Assembly: GCF_013358405.1 (NCBI RefSeq)
Contig: NZ_CP054836.1
Span: 186,001-250,000, forward strand
Direction of reading: 5' to 3'
DNA from: Oricola thermophila
GTDB lineage: Bacteria > Pseudomonadota > Alphaproteobacteria > Rhizobiales > Rhizobiaceae
Length of the DNA: 64,000 nt
Part shown: positions 43,530 through 52,476 of the stretch, one piece after another
Position numbering within the stretch: position 1 is the first letter of the stretch
Layout of the letters: each line of letters opens with the position of its first letter
Translations under genes and position numbers: made by a program
The notes under the pieces: model-generated
What the model was told of the DNA's origin: nothing
The model's input: only the letters and a program-made list of their open reading frames with translations
The model's database searches: none

Positions 43530-44624
43530 ATGCCCGAGACAATCCGCGCGGCGGTATGCCGCGAATTCGACAAGCCGCTGGCGATCGAGACCGTGACGCT
43601 GGCCGATCCCGGCCCCGGCGAGGTGAAGGTGGCGGTGAAGGCCTGCGCCATCTGCCATTCCGACATCATCTTCGCCGAGGGCGGCTGGGGCGGCGAGCTG
43701 CCGATGGTGCTCGGCCACGAGGCGGCCGGCGTCGTCGAGACGGTCGGGCCGGGGGTGACGGGCATCGCGCCCGGCGACCACGCGGTGGTGACGCTGATCC
43801 GCTCCTGCGGGAACTGCCACTACTGCTCTGGCGGGCACCAGGTGCTGTGCGAGGAGGTCTTCCCGCTCGACCGGCAGTCGCCGATCTCGAACCGAACGGG
43901 CGAGACGGTGGGACACGGGTTGCGAACGGGGGCATTCGCGGAAAAGGTCGTGGTGGAAAAGAGCCAGGTCGCCGTCATCCCGAAGGATATCGCCTTCGAG
44001 GCGGCATCCCTGCTGGCCTGCGGCGTGATAACGGGTTTCGGTGCGGTGACCAACACGGCGCAGGTGCCCGCCGGCGCCCACGTGGCGGTGATCGGCTGCG
44101 GCGGCGTCGGGCTGAACGCGGTGCAGGGGGCGCTGGCCGCCGGTGCGAAGACCATTATCGCGATCGATCTTTCCAGTGACAAGTTAAGGGTGGCGGAACG
44201 GTTCGGCGCGACGCTGACGCTCGATCCGGTCGATCCCGGCCACCGCGACGCGCTGCTGGCGGCGACGGACGGGCGGGGCGTCGATTACTGCTTCGTCACT
44301 GTGGGAGCGAAGCCGGCCATCGACGGGGCTTCGCAATACATCACCAGGAACGGCGCCGTCGTCATCGTCGGCATGCCGCCTTCGGGGGTGAGGGGCGAAT
44401 ACGACCCCGGCACGCTGGCCGGCTGGGGCCAGCGCATCATCGGCTCGAAGATGGGCTCGGCACAGGTGGCGCGCGACATTCCCGAACTCGTGGCGCTCTA
44501 CCAGGCGGGCCGGCTGAAGCTGGACGAACTGGTGACGGGGCGGTTCACGCTGGAGAGGATCAACGACGCGATCGCGAGCACGAAGCGCGGCGAGGCGTTG
44601 CGCAACGTGGTGGTTTTCGATTGA
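43530..44624 (+). CDS. Zinc-dependent alcohol dehydrogenase (MDR family)
   Basis: The 364-residue enzyme has the catalytic zinc ligands Cys (KACAICHSD) and His (GHEAAGVVE), and structural zinc cysteines in SCGNCHYCSGGHQVLC. The Rossmann motif is VIGCGGVGLNAVQGA. It is likely NAD-dependent on an alcohol or sugar alcohol. It is followed 22 bases later by an enolase-superfamily dehydratase, suggesting a shared sugar-acid or polyol pathway. The substrate is unknown. Confidence 0.9.
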   Translation: MPETIRAAVCREFDKPLAIETVTLADPGPGEVKVAVKACAICHSDIIFAEGGWGGELPMVLGHEAAGVVETVGPGVTGIAPGDHAVVTLIRSCGNCHYCSGGHQVLCEEVFPLDRQSPISNRTGETVGHGLRTGAFAEKVVVEKSQVAVIPKDIAFEAASLLACGVITGFGAVTNTAQVPAGAHVAVIGCGGVGLNAVQGALAAGAKTIIAIDLSSDKLRVAERFGATLTLDPVDPGHRDALLAATDGRGVDYCFVTVGAKPAIDGASQYITRNGAVVIVGMPPSGVRGEYDPGTLAGWGQRIIGSKMGSAQVARDIPELVALYQAGRLKLDELVTGRFTLERINDAIASTKRGEALRNVVVFD

Positions 44625-44646
44625 GTCGGGGCGCGGGAGGCAGAGC

Positions 44647-45861
44647 ATGAAGATCGCGGACGTCGAAACCTTCATCGTCGGCACGCCGGAGGGCGCGCCG
44701 GGCGGGCGCTATTTCATCTTCGTCAAGCTGACGACGGATGGCGGCGTGACCGGCTGGGGCGAGGCCTACGGCGCGAGTTTCGGGCCGAAGGTGATGGCGG
44801 CGGCGATCGAGGACGCGGCGGCCCGCCATCTCGCCGGGCACGACCCGCACGACATCGAGGCGTTCTTCCGGCGTTGTTATTCCTCGGGCTTCACGCAGCG
44901 GCCGGACCTGTCGATGATGGCCTGCTACTCGGCGCTGGAAATGGCCTGCTGGGACATCGTCGGCAAGGAGGCCGGCAAGCCGGTCTGGAAGCTGATCGGC
45001 GGGCGGGTGCACGAGGCGCTCCGGTCCTACACCTATCTCTATCCCGCGAAGGGCTCGATCTATCCCGACGAGACCAGCGGCAGGTCCGTCTACAACGACC
45101 CGGAGCTGGCGGCGGAAAACGCCGTCCACTGGGTGGAGCAGGGCTTTACGGCGGTGAAGTTCGACCCGGCGGGGCCCTACACGATCTTCGACCCGCACCA
45201 GCCGCTGCTGACCGACATCGAGCGGTCGGCGGCGATGGTGAAGGCGGTGCGCGAGGCGGTCGGCACGCGGGCCGACATCCTGTTCGGCACGCACGGGCAG
45301 TTCACGCCGTCCGGCGCGGCGCGGATGGCGAAGGCGATCGAGCCCTACGATCCGCTGTGGTTCGAGGAGCCGGTGCCGCCGGACATGCCGGAGGCGATGG
45401 CGGAGTTCGCGAGGAAGACCTCGATCCCGGTGGCGACAGGCGAGCGGCTGACGACGAAATACGAGTTCGCCCGGCTGCTGGCGCTGGGCGCGGCGCAGAT
45501 CATCCAGCCGGATCTCGGGCGCTCCGGCGGCATCTGGGAGACCAGGAAGATCGCCGCGATCGCGGAGGTGCACCACGCGCTGGTCGCGCCGCATTGCTAT
45601 TGCGGGCCGGTGGCGGCGGCGGCGAATATCCAGCTTGCCGCCTCGACGCCGAATTTCCTGATCCTGGAGGCGATCAAGGACTGGGGCGGTTTCCACGCGG
45701 AACTTCTGAAGGTGCCGCTGAAGGTCGACAACGGTTACACGATCATCCCGGAGGCGCCGGGGCTCGGCGTGGAACCGGACGAGGCGGTGCTGCGGGCGCA
45801 CCCCCATGACGGGCCGCATCTGCATCTGGGGATGGCGGAAAAGCCGGTGTTGCCGGGATAA
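44647..45861 (+). CDS. Mandelate racemase/muconate lactonising (enolase-superfamily) enzyme, galactonate-dehydratase-like
   Basis: The 404-residue protein has an N-terminal capping domain (1-130) and a TIM barrel. Candidate metal ligands are the Glu in WFEEPVPP (240-241) and Glu266 in TGERL. Other active-site residues are His216 in FGTHGQFT and a His in APHCYCG. In galactonate dehydratase the strand holding the third ligand reads DFHG, whereas here the matching position seems to be Gly214. It overlaps no gene and follows the dehydrogenase, so the two likely act on the same sugar acid. Confidence 0.87.
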   Translation: MKIADVETFIVGTPEGAPGGRYFIFVKLTTDGGVTGWGEAYGASFGPKVMAAAIEDAAARHLAGHDPHDIEAFFRRCYSSGFTQRPDLSMMACYSALEMACWDIVGKEAGKPVWKLIGGRVHEALRSYTYLYPAKGSIYPDETSGRSVYNDPELAAENAVHWVEQGFTAVKFDPAGPYTIFDPHQPLLTDIERSAAMVKAVREAVGTRADILFGTHGQFTPSGAARMAKAIEPYDPLWFEEPVPPDMPEAMAEFARKTSIPVATGERLTTKYEFARLLALGAAQIIQPDLGRSGGIWETRKIAAIAEVHHALVAPHCYCGPVAAAANIQLAASTPNFLILEAIKDWGGFHAELLKVPLKVDNGYTIIPEAPGLGVEPDEAVLRAHPHDGPHLHLGMAEKPVLPG

Positions 45862-45890
45862 GAAATCCGGCGCGACCGGCACGACGCCCT

Positions 45891-46781
45891 TCAGGCGGCG
45901 CCCAGCACCTCCAGCAGAAGGTCGATGAACGCCCGAAGACGGGCGGTTACCGACGAGCGAGCGCCATAGACGATATACATCGCCTTTTCGGGCCCGGTCC
46001 AATCCGGCAAAAGCCGCACGAGCCTGCCGGCCTCGATTTCCGGGCGGGCAAGAATTCGAGGCAGCATGGTCACGCCGGCGCCGGCTACGGCGGCATCACG
46101 GGCTGCCAGCATGGAGGGGAAGGAAAGGGCGGGCTCGAAGCGAATTGTGACGCTCTCGGCATTCGACCGGAACTGCCATGCGTGGGTCCATGGAGGAGAG
46201 ACATGGATGACCGGCAAGCCGGATATGTCTTCGGGACGTTTGACCCGGTCAATCCCGGGCAGGTCGGGCGACGCGACCAGACGCACCGCCCCGGACAGGA
46301 GTTTGCGGGCGATTTGCGTGCTGTCTTCCATCGGTCCGAACCGGATCAGGGCATCGAACCGCTCCTCGATGAGATCCGGTGGAGCATCGGCAAAGACAAA
46401 CTCCAGCGTGATCTCGGGAAACCGTTGCCGGCAAAGCGCCGCGACCTTGCCGATAACGAGGTTCCCCAACAGTTGCGGCACGGCGATACGCAGATGGCCG
46501 CGCGGCAACTGGCCGGAATCGCTCAATGCTCGCCTGACCTCATCGGCGTCGGCCAGCAAACGGGCAGCCCGATTTGCCAGCGCCTCGCCCTCGGCCGTCA
46601 CCCGCATCTGACGGGTGGTCCGTTCGATCAGACGTATGCCCAGATCGGTTTCGAGATCGCGTATCCGTTTTGACACCGTGGAAAGCGGAGCGTCGATGCG
46701 CCGCGCGCCGGCGGCAAAGGAACCTTCGCTCACGACCGAATGGAATGCGCGCAGGGCGGCGAGATCGAGTTCATTTTTCAT
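45891..46781 (-). CDS. LysR-family transcriptional regulator
   Basis: The 296-residue protein has an N-terminal winged helix-turn-helix (5-65, AFHSVVSEGSFAAGARRIDAP then LSTVSKRIRDLETDLG) and a substrate-binding domain (about 92-292). It is divergent from an MFS exporter 103 bases away. A 14-base perfect palindrome overlaps its own start codon, typical of autoregulation. It probably controls the exporter, whose substrate or a precursor would be the inducer. Confidence 0.93.
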   Translation of the reverse strand: MKNELDLAALRAFHSVVSEGSFAAGARRIDAPLSTVSKRIRDLETDLGIRLIERTTRQMRVTAEGEALANRAARLLADADEVRRALSDSGQLPRGHLRIAVPQLLGNLVIGKVAALCRQRFPEITLEFVFADAPPDLIEERFDALIRFGPMEDSTQIARKLLSGAVRLVASPDLPGIDRVKRPEDISGLPVIHVSPPWTHAWQFRSNAESVTIRFEPALSFPSMLAARDAAVAGAGVTMLPRILARPEIEAGRLVRLLPDWTGPEKAMYIVYGARSSVTARLRAFIDLLLEVLGAA

Positions 46782-46790
46782 AATTATGAA
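46777..46790. promoter_or_regulatory. Perfect palindrome over the LysR start codon
   Basis: TTCATAATTATGAA is a perfect 14-base palindrome and contains a T-N11-A LysR box. It covers the lysR start codon and faces the divergent MFS gene, so it is a candidate operator for both. Confidence 0.55.
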
Positions 46791-46884
46791 TAATCAATCC
46801 ACTTTTACCTGTATTGCCCAATTATATGCATGATGCAAGTTTCCCGGCAAGACAAGTCCACACGTCGCCAAGGAACATCCCCAC

Positions 46885-48075
46885 ATGCAAAAACACATAG
46901 CGCGGGACAGCTACGCTCCCGGAGGTGCCGTCACGGCCGTCATCCTGTCAGCCTCGGCGTTGACGGTCATGGCAAATGCAACAATCGCCCCTTCCTTGCC
47001 GGAATTGCGGGCCGCCTTTTCAACCGTGCCGCATATCGACACGCTCGCGGGCCTGGTGCTGACGATGCCATCGCTGTTCGTCATCCTGTCCGCAGCCGCG
47101 CTCGGCTGGGCCGCGGACAGGATGAACCGCAAGCTCGTTCTTGCGGCATGCATGATCGTTTACGCCGCGGGCGGCGCATCAGGATTTCTCGCCGACAATC
47201 TCGAAACGATTCTTGGCGGCCGCGCGGTCCTGGGCATCGGCGTGGCGGGGACAATGACTATCGCCAGCGCCTATGTCGCGGACTTCTGGCAGGGGGCGGA
47301 GCGCGAGCGTTTCATGGGTATCCAGGCTGCCGCAACGAATTTCGGGGGCATTATCTTCGTCCTGATCGGCGGGTTCCTGACCGGTATCGAATGGCGCATG
47401 CCTTTCCTGCTCTACCTGGTCGGTATTCCGCTGGCAGTGACCGCACTTGCCGTTCTTCCCGGGCGCGCAGAACCGACATCGGCCGATTTCGCCGCCGAAC
47501 AGGAGCAAGACGGGGCAGGGTTTCCGTGGGCCGTTGCAGCGCGGGTCATTCCGCTCGCCCTTGGCCTGATGACCATCTTCTATATCCTGCCCACCCGCCT
47601 TCCGTTCCTGATGACATCGATAGGCCTGACGCGGCCGGCCGTCGCGGGGGTCGCGCTGGCATTGGTTACGCTTTTCAGCCTTCCCGGCTCGCTCGGATAT
47701 GGATGGTTGCGCCGGCGGCTTTCGTCCGAGATCATTCTCGCCGCCGCATTCGCGCTCCTCGGTCTTGGGCTTGTCCTTATCTCAAGGGCACAGGACACCG
47801 TCATGTTGTTTGCCGGAGTGATACTGTGCGGTGCCGGCTTCGGTCCGATGATCCCGAATTTCATGTCCCGTTTCCTGTCGGCGGTTCCCGCGAGACAGCG
47901 GGCGCGGGGCGCGGGCCTGATGACGGCCACGCTGTTTGGCGGGCAATTCCTCTCGCCGCTGGTATCCGGCCTGGTCCTCCAGCACTTCCCGCTAGGCGAC
48001 TGCTTTGCCTTGTTCGGCGCAATGAGCCTGGCGGTCGGCGCAGTCGTCGGGGCGGGAACGGTGTTGTCTCGTTGA
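46885..48075 (+). CDS. Major facilitator superfamily transporter
   Basis: The 396-residue, twelve-helix transporter has the MFS motif A loop between helices 2 and 3 (GWAADRMNRKLVL) and a GIGVAGTMTIASAYVAD helix. It is probably a drug or metabolite exporter of the DHA1 type. It is controlled by the divergent LysR gene on layout grounds. Its last 84 bases are overlapped, on the other strand, by the tail of the EamA gene. Confidence 0.92.
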   Translation: MQKHIARDSYAPGGAVTAVILSASALTVMANATIAPSLPELRAAFSTVPHIDTLAGLVLTMPSLFVILSAAALGWAADRMNRKLVLAACMIVYAAGGASGFLADNLETILGGRAVLGIGVAGTMTIASAYVADFWQGAERERFMGIQAAATNFGGIIFVLIGGFLTGIEWRMPFLLYLVGIPLAVTALAVLPGRAEPTSADFAAEQEQDGAGFPWAVAARVIPLALGLMTIFYILPTRLPFLMTSIGLTRPAVAGVALALVTLFSLPGSLGYGWLRRRLSSEIILAAAFALLGLGLVLISRAQDTVMLFAGVILCGAGFGPMIPNFMSRFLSAVPARQRARGAGLMTATLFGGQFLSPLVSGLVLQHFPLGDCFALFGAMSLAVGAVVGAGTVLSR

Positions 48076-48972
48076 CGAGCCTGCTTCCGTGACCGGTTCA
48101 GGCCGTGCCGGTACAGCCCTGACACCTCGCCGCGCCGCGACCTGGCTTGTCCAGACGCTGGCAAAGACGATGGCTACGCCGGCCATCTGGACCGGGGTCA
48201 ACGCCTGTCCGAGCGCCGCCCAGCCGAGGATGACGGCCGTCATGGGGCTGAAGAAACCCAGCGTGGAGACGGCGGAGGGCTCGATGCGCGCGACGCCGCG
48301 AAACCACAGGAAATAGGTCAGCGCCGCGCCGATCAGGCCGAGCCAGGCGATACCGGCGAGGTTGCCGGCGTCGAGGGCGGGCAGCGGCGGCTCGAACAAC
48401 AGCGCGACGGGCACGAGCAGCAGCCCGCCGGCGGTGAGCTGCCATGCGGTGAAGGTGAGCTGCGAGACCGGCGGCTGACACTTGCGCGTCAGCACCGTTC
48501 CGCCGGCCATGGATGCCGCCGCGCCCATGCCGGCGGCGATGCCGAGCGGATCGAGCGCCGCCGCAGGGCCGAGGATGAGCATGGCGACTCCGCCGACGCC
48601 GGCGATGGCGGCGGCGACCGAGAGGGCGACAATCGGGGTTCCCAGAAGGAGGCGCGACAGGAAGATGACCAGAAGCGCCTGGATCGCGCCGACCGTGGCG
48701 GCAACGCCGCCCGGCAGCCGGTAGGCGGAAACGAAGAGCAGCGCCCAGAAGACCGCGAAATTGAGCGCGCCGAGCACGAAGACGCGTCCCATCCAGTCCA
48801 CGGGCGGCAGCTTGCGCACGAAGACGAGCAGAAGCAGGCCGGCCGGCAGCGCCCGCAGCACAGCGAGGGTGAGCGGATAGCCCTGCGGCAGGAACTCGGT
48901 CGTCACGTAATAGGTGCTGCCCCAGACAGCCGGGGCGAGCGCGGTGAGGAGAATGTCCGACAGGCGAGTCAT
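47992..48972 (-). CDS. EamA/DMT-family exporter with antisense-overlapping tail
   Basis: The 326-residue protein has ten membrane helices in two EamA repeats (ALAPAVWGSTYYVTTEFLP, then GFFSPMTAVILGWAALGQ). The usual family end falls near residue 285. Beyond it is a 40-residue polar tail rich in Arg, Glu and Gln, whose last 27 codons lie antisense inside the MFS gene. The tail is probably accidental read-through of an eroded stop. The gene is last in a minus-strand run from lysR and wrbA. Confidence 0.87.
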   Translation of the reverse strand: MTRLSDILLTALAPAVWGSTYYVTTEFLPQGYPLTLAVLRALPAGLLLLVFVRKLPPVDWMGRVFVLGALNFAVFWALLFVSAYRLPGGVAATVGAIQALLVIFLSRLLLGTPIVALSVAAAIAGVGGVAMLILGPAAALDPLGIAAGMGAAASMAGGTVLTRKCQPPVSQLTFTAWQLTAGGLLLVPVALLFEPPLPALDAGNLAGIAWLGLIGAALTYFLWFRGVARIEPSAVSTLGFFSPMTAVILGWAALGQALTPVQMAGVAIVFASVWTSQVAARRGVRAVPARPEPVTEAGSSTRQHRSRPDDCADRQAHCAEQGKAVA

Positions 48973-49068
48973 CTGATGGTCCGATCCTTTTGCAGGGTAC
49001 GATATCCGGCTTCGGGCCGGGAGTCGGCGGCGCGGATAGTGCCGCGCCGCGGCTTGCTTTTGCGGCGG

Positions 49069-49215
49069 CTACCTGCCGCGCCTTGCCGGCCTCGCGTCGC
49101 GCAGGCCGATATCGTAGAGCAGGTGCGGATCCAGCCCGGCGCGAAGCTCTGCCGCGTGGCGGCGGCGGAACAGAACGAGGGGCCAGTCGCGGTCCATGCG
49201 CAGAAAGCGTTGCAT
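49069..49215 (-). CDS. DUF1127 small basic protein
   Basis: The 48-residue, arginine-rich protein has the DUF1127 signature LDPHLLYDIGLRDA. Such proteins are common, often stress-related regulators in alphaproteobacteria, and some bind RNA. An excellent GAGGAGG ribosome-binding site precedes ATG 49215. It lies ten bases after the DsbA-fold gene, so it belongs to the same run. It is easily missed because of its length. Confidence 0.82.
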   Translation of the reverse strand: MQRFLRMDRDWPLVLFRRRHAAELRAGLDPHLLYDIGLRDARPARRGR

Positions 49216-49225
49216 CGCGGCCTCC

Positions 49226-49870
49226 TCACGCGACGAGCCGCAGATTGGCGAGCAACTGGGCGCGAAGATCCTCCAGCGGGCCGTTGACGAAACGGTGGCC
49301 GGTGTCGCGGACGAGGATGGTCGGCACTGTACGCACCTGCAGGCGGCGCGCCTCGGCCCGGTCCGCCTCGACCAGCGCGCGCGTTTCGGCGCTGGCCATG
49401 TCGGCGGCGAGACGGTCCGCATCGAGGCCGATGGCGGCGGCGATGTCATGCAGCACTGCGGCGTCGGCGATGTTTCGGGCCTCGGAGATGTGCGCCTTCT
49501 GGATCGCGTCGAACATGGCCCAGTGGGCTTGCTGCCCGCCCCGGATCTCGGCCGCCTTGCAGGCCAGCGCGGCTGGCATGCCGGAGGGATACTCGAAATC
49601 CGCTTCGCGCATGGCCTCGATGTTGAAGGCTTCCGGCGTGTCGGACGCCGCGCGGCTGGCCGCCCAGTGGCGGAGGATCTCGGCCTTCGCGCCGTCCATC
49701 GAGCCGAAGCGGGCGATCATCTCGTCGCGGTTGGCCTGCAGGACATAGGTGCGGTGGCGGATGTCGAGGTCGAATTCCTCCGCGAGGGTGCGAAGGCGCG
49801 GCGAGATGTTGAAGCACCAGCTGCAGACGACGTCGTGGAAGAAGTCGATTGTCAGTCGTTTCCCGTTCAT
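49226..49870 (-). CDS. DsbA-fold oxidoreductase (FrnE / HCCA-isomerase type)
   Basis: The 214-residue cytoplasmic thioredoxin-fold protein has an N-terminal CSWC motif (about 17-20, in HDVVCSWCFNISP), a helical insertion and the cis-proline segment VRTVPTILV. The absence of a signal peptide and this layout fit the FrnE-like group, which handles dithiol exchange. It starts close to the wrbA stop and is probably co-transcribed with it, suggesting a redox-stress function. Confidence 0.88.
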   Translation of the reverse strand: MNGKRLTIDFFHDVVCSWCFNISPRLRTLAEEFDLDIRHRTYVLQANRDEMIARFGSMDGAKAEILRHWAASRAASDTPEAFNIEAMREADFEYPSGMPAALACKAAEIRGGQQAHWAMFDAIQKAHISEARNIADAAVLHDIAAAIGLDADRLAADMASAETRALVEADRAEARRLQVRTVPTILVRDTGHRFVNGPLEDLRAQLLANLRLVA

Positions 49871-49872
49871 GG

Positions 49873-50508
49873 TCAGGCCGCCTCCATCGCCTGCTGCAGG
49901 GAGGCGCCCATGGCAATGCGCTTCGCCATCTCGGCGACGAAGCGGCCCTGGAAGCGGGCGCCCTCGAGATCGGTGGGCGTCGGCTGCAGCGAACCGTCGC
50001 CGCCTGCGACCGTGCCGGCGCCGTAGGGGGAACCGCCGACGATCTCGTCGGTGCGCATCTGGTCGGCAAAGGTGTAGGGCATGCCGGCGACCAGCATGCC
50101 GAAATGCAGCAGCGGCACGTGGAAGGTGAGGGCGGCCGCCTCGTGGCCGCCATGCTGCGAGCCGGTGGAGGTGAAGACCGCGCCGACCTTGCCGACCAGC
50201 GCGTTGGAGGCCCACAGGCCGCCGGCCTGGTCGAGGAACTGCTTCATCTGGCCGGCCATGTTGCCGAAGCGTGTCGGCGTGCCGAAGATGATCGCGTCGT
50301 ATTCCGCCAGATCCGACACCTGCGCGACGGGCGTGTCGAAATCCTGCTTGTAGCCGGCCTTGTCGCGCACTGCCTGGGGCACGGTTTCGGGCACGCGCTT
50401 GATGTCGACCGTGACGCCGGCGATCTCGCGCGCGCCTTCCGCCTCGGCCCGGGCGAGCGCGTCTATGTGTCCGTAGCTGGAGTAGTAGAGTACAAGAACC
50501 CTGGTCAT
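49873..50508 (-). CDS. wrbA: NAD(P)H:quinone oxidoreductase WrbA
   Basis: The 211-residue FMN-binding flavodoxin-fold enzyme reduces quinones by two electrons, avoiding semiquinone radicals. FMN-loop features are [16 protein letters not shown] at the start, [19 protein letters not shown] (about 76-94) and [20 protein letters not shown] precedes ATG 50508 and the longer frame is rejected. It lies downstream of a LysR gene in the same direction, which may be its regulator. Confidence 0.95.
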   Translation of the reverse strand: MTRVLVLYYSSYGHIDALARAEAEGAREIAGVTVDIKRVPETVPQAVRDKAGYKQDFDTPVAQVSDLAEYDAIIFGTPTRFGNMAGQMKQFLDQAGGLWASNALVGKVGAVFTSTGSQHGGHEAAALTFHVPLLHFGMLVAGMPYTFADQMRTDEIVGGSPYGAGTVAGGDGSLQPTPTDLEGARFQGRFVAEMAKRIAMGASLQQAMEAA

Positions 50509-50618
50509 TTTCCGCCTCATGCGTTGTGCATCGATGGCGGCGAAGATCGTGCAAGGCGGGAGCGGGAAAAAGCCGTCCGGGGAGAGGTCTTTATTCACGC
50601 CATGTTGATAATGGGCGG

Positions 50619-51506
50619 CTAGCCGGCGAGATTCTGCCGCAGGAAATCGAGAAAGACGCGCGTCCTGGCATCAATCCCGCGTCGTGTCGGCGTGACCGCG
50701 AAAATGCGCCGGTCGGGAAGGCGGTAGTCCTCGAGGACCGGGCGCAGGCTGCCGTCGGCGAAGCAGGGGGAGGCGATGAAGGAGGGCAGCGAGCCGATTC
50801 CGGCGCCATGCCGGAGCATGTCGCGCAGGAACAGGCTGTTGCCGACCGTCAGGCGCGGCCGCGGCGAGAAGGTCTCGGTGCCGCCCGGACCGTCGAAGGT
50901 CCAGCTGGCGGCGGCATCGGCGAGGCCGTAGCCCACGATGTTGTGCTCCGCGAGGTCGGCAGGCACCGCCGGTTCGCCCCGGCGAGCAATGTAGTCCGGC
51001 GAGGCGCAGACATGCTGCCGGATCTCGCCGAGCGGTCGCACGACCAGCGAGGAATCGGGCAGCTCGGCCCGGACGCGAATGGAGATGTCATAGCCTTCCT
51101 CGACAACGTTGAGGACCCTGTCGTCGAGATCCAGGACCAGCTCGATGTCGGGGAAGGCTTCCATGAAGCGCGGCAGAAGCGGGGCGAGGACGACGAGGCT
51201 GTAGGATAGCGGGGCATTGACGCGCAGGCGCCCCTTCGGCGCGGCGATCTCCTCGCGCATGGCGTTGTCGAGCGCGTCGATCTCGCCCAGAAGCCGGCGG
51301 CACTCGTCGTAATAGTGGCGGCCATGCTCCGTCAGCGACATGCTGCGGGTGGTGCGCGCCAGAAGGACGCAGCCGAGACCGTTCTCGAGCAGTTTTATGT
51401 GCTTGCTGACAAGGGCGGGCGAAAGGCCCATGTCGTCCGCCGCCTTCGTGATGCTCATGCGCTCCACGACGCGGCAATATGCGCGCATGACGTCCAGCCG
51501 GTCCAT
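50619..51506 (-). CDS. LysR-family transcriptional regulator upstream of wrbA
   Basis: The 295-residue protein has a winged helix-turn-helix (2-62, [19 protein letters not shown] then [14 protein letters not shown]) and a substrate-binding domain of the CrgA-type LysR group. ATG 51506 has GGGGGAA upstream, and the longer frame to 51647 is rejected. It lies 110 bases before wrbA on the same strand, so control of the wrbA-DsbA run is plausible but not shown. Confidence 0.92.
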   Translation of the reverse strand: MDRLDVMRAYCRVVERMSITKAADDMGLSPALVSKHIKLLENGLGCVLLARTTRSMSLTEHGRHYYDECRRLLGEIDALDNAMREEIAAPKGRLRVNAPLSYSLVVLAPLLPRFMEAFPDIELVLDLDDRVLNVVEEGYDISIRVRAELPDSSLVVRPLGEIRQHVCASPDYIARRGEPAVPADLAEHNIVGYGLADAAASWTFDGPGGTETFSPRPRLTVGNSLFLRDMLRHGAGIGSLPSFIASPCFADGSLRPVLEDYRLPDRRIFAVTPTRRGIDARTRVFLDFLRQNLAG

Positions 51507-51720
51507 CGTCGTTCCCCCGTTCTCCCGATGCCGGCCCATGAATGCGAAAATCGGGAGCGAATGCAATGCGCCGTAACGCAAGCGGCCGGGCTCGGAGGTC
51601 CGGCCGCGATGGCCGCGGTCGTGCCGCAAGCGGGCCTGCCGCGGCACCGGAACAAAGGGGACGCGGACCGGGGGAAGCCGTCCGTCATCCCGCGAGCGGG
51701 CGCATGGCGCCCGGTGCTGG

Positions 51721-51960
51721 TTACACTTTCTCTACCGCCGTGGCGTTGGTCGTGCCGTCGTCGTAGGTCAGCTTGACCTTGTCGCCCTCGGCGATGCCAT
51801 CGATCTCGATATCCTCGGCAAGCGTGTAGCTGTTGCCGTTCTCGAGAACGATCTTGCGTGCATCCATGTCGATTTCCTTGACGACGCCCTCGACTTCACC
51901 GGAGAAGGCAGAAACGGTCGCAAGGAACGTAGCGGCCAAAGCAATGAGAAGCTTTCTCAT
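51721..51960 (-). CDS. DUF1344 secreted protein, copy 1
   Basis: The 79-residue protein has a signal peptide (1-20) and a single DUF1344 domain with EGVVKEIDMDARKIVLENG and a closing KLTYDDGTTNATAVEKV. This is a small beta-rich periplasmic domain of unknown function found in Rhizobiales. It is a paralogue of the gene at 52222-52476, from which it lies 261 bases downstream. Both share an 11-base motif upstream. Confidence 0.87.
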   Translation of the reverse strand: MRKLLIALAATFLATVSAFSGEVEGVVKEIDMDARKIVLENGNSYTLAEDIEIDGIAEGDKVKLTYDDGTTNATAVEKV

Positions 51961-52101
51961 TTCCGTTTTCCCTCCTGTTCGGTTTTCGAGAAAGGTTTTG
52001 CCCGCTTGCGGGAGCCGTGCCGTCAGCCGGCAATCGCAGCCCCGCGGGCAGGGAAATAGCTAGCGTCTTCCATGCCGCGTTTCAAGGTATTTTATCGTTT
52101 T

Positions 52102-52112
52102 AAAACAATGAC
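52102..52112 (-). promoter_or_regulatory. Shared promoter motif of DUF1344 copy 1
   Basis: The minus-strand sequence GTCATTGTTTT lies 142 bases before the start of copy 1. The identical 11 bases occur at a similar distance before copy 2, in a comparably AT-rich block. Confidence 0.5.
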
Positions 52113-52160
52113 TTGGTTTTGCCGCAGATTTGCCGGGATTTTGCCGGAATCCGCTGTCGC

Positions 52161-52196
52161 AAGAAAAAATGGCGGGCCCGGAAACCGGGCGCCGCC
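52161..52196 (-). terminator. Rho-independent terminator after DUF1344 copy 2
   Basis: Read on the minus strand, a GGCGCCCGG-type stem closes on CCGGGCCCGCC with a TTT loop and is followed by ATTTTTTCTT. It begins 25 bases after the copy 2 stop and shows that the two copies are separate transcripts. Confidence 0.8.
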
Positions 52197-52221
52197 TTCC
52201 CTCTCCGAAAGGGTTCGACCG

Positions 52222-52476
52222 CTACATGTCGGCCTTTTCGACCGATGTCAGGGTCGTGGTGCCGTCGTCATAGGTCACCTTGATCGCGTCGCCGGCGGCA
52301 AGGGCGTCGAGGTCTATGCCCTCGGCCACGGTCCAGGCGGAACCGTCTTCCAGCATGATGGTGCGGGTCGCCGGATCGACACTGGCAACGACGCCTTCGC
52401 CCTCGCCGGCGAAAGCGGCAAATGCGGAGCCGGCAAGCATGGCGCCGGCAAGAGCGGCGGAAACGATCTTTTTCAT
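52222..52476 (-). CDS. DUF1344 secreted protein, copy 2
   Basis: The 84-residue protein has a signal peptide (1-23, ending AFA) and a DUF1344 domain: EGVVASVDPATRTIMLEDG, ending KVTYDDGTTTLTSVEKADM. About half of the mature residues match copy 1 in register, so the pair arose by tandem duplication. ATG 52476 has GGAAGAGG before it. The longer frame to 52545 is rejected. Confidence 0.87.
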   Translation of the reverse strand: MKKIVSAALAGAMLAGSAFAAFAGEGEGVVASVDPATRTIMLEDGSAWTVAEGIDLDALAAGDAIKVTYDDGTTTLTSVEKADM

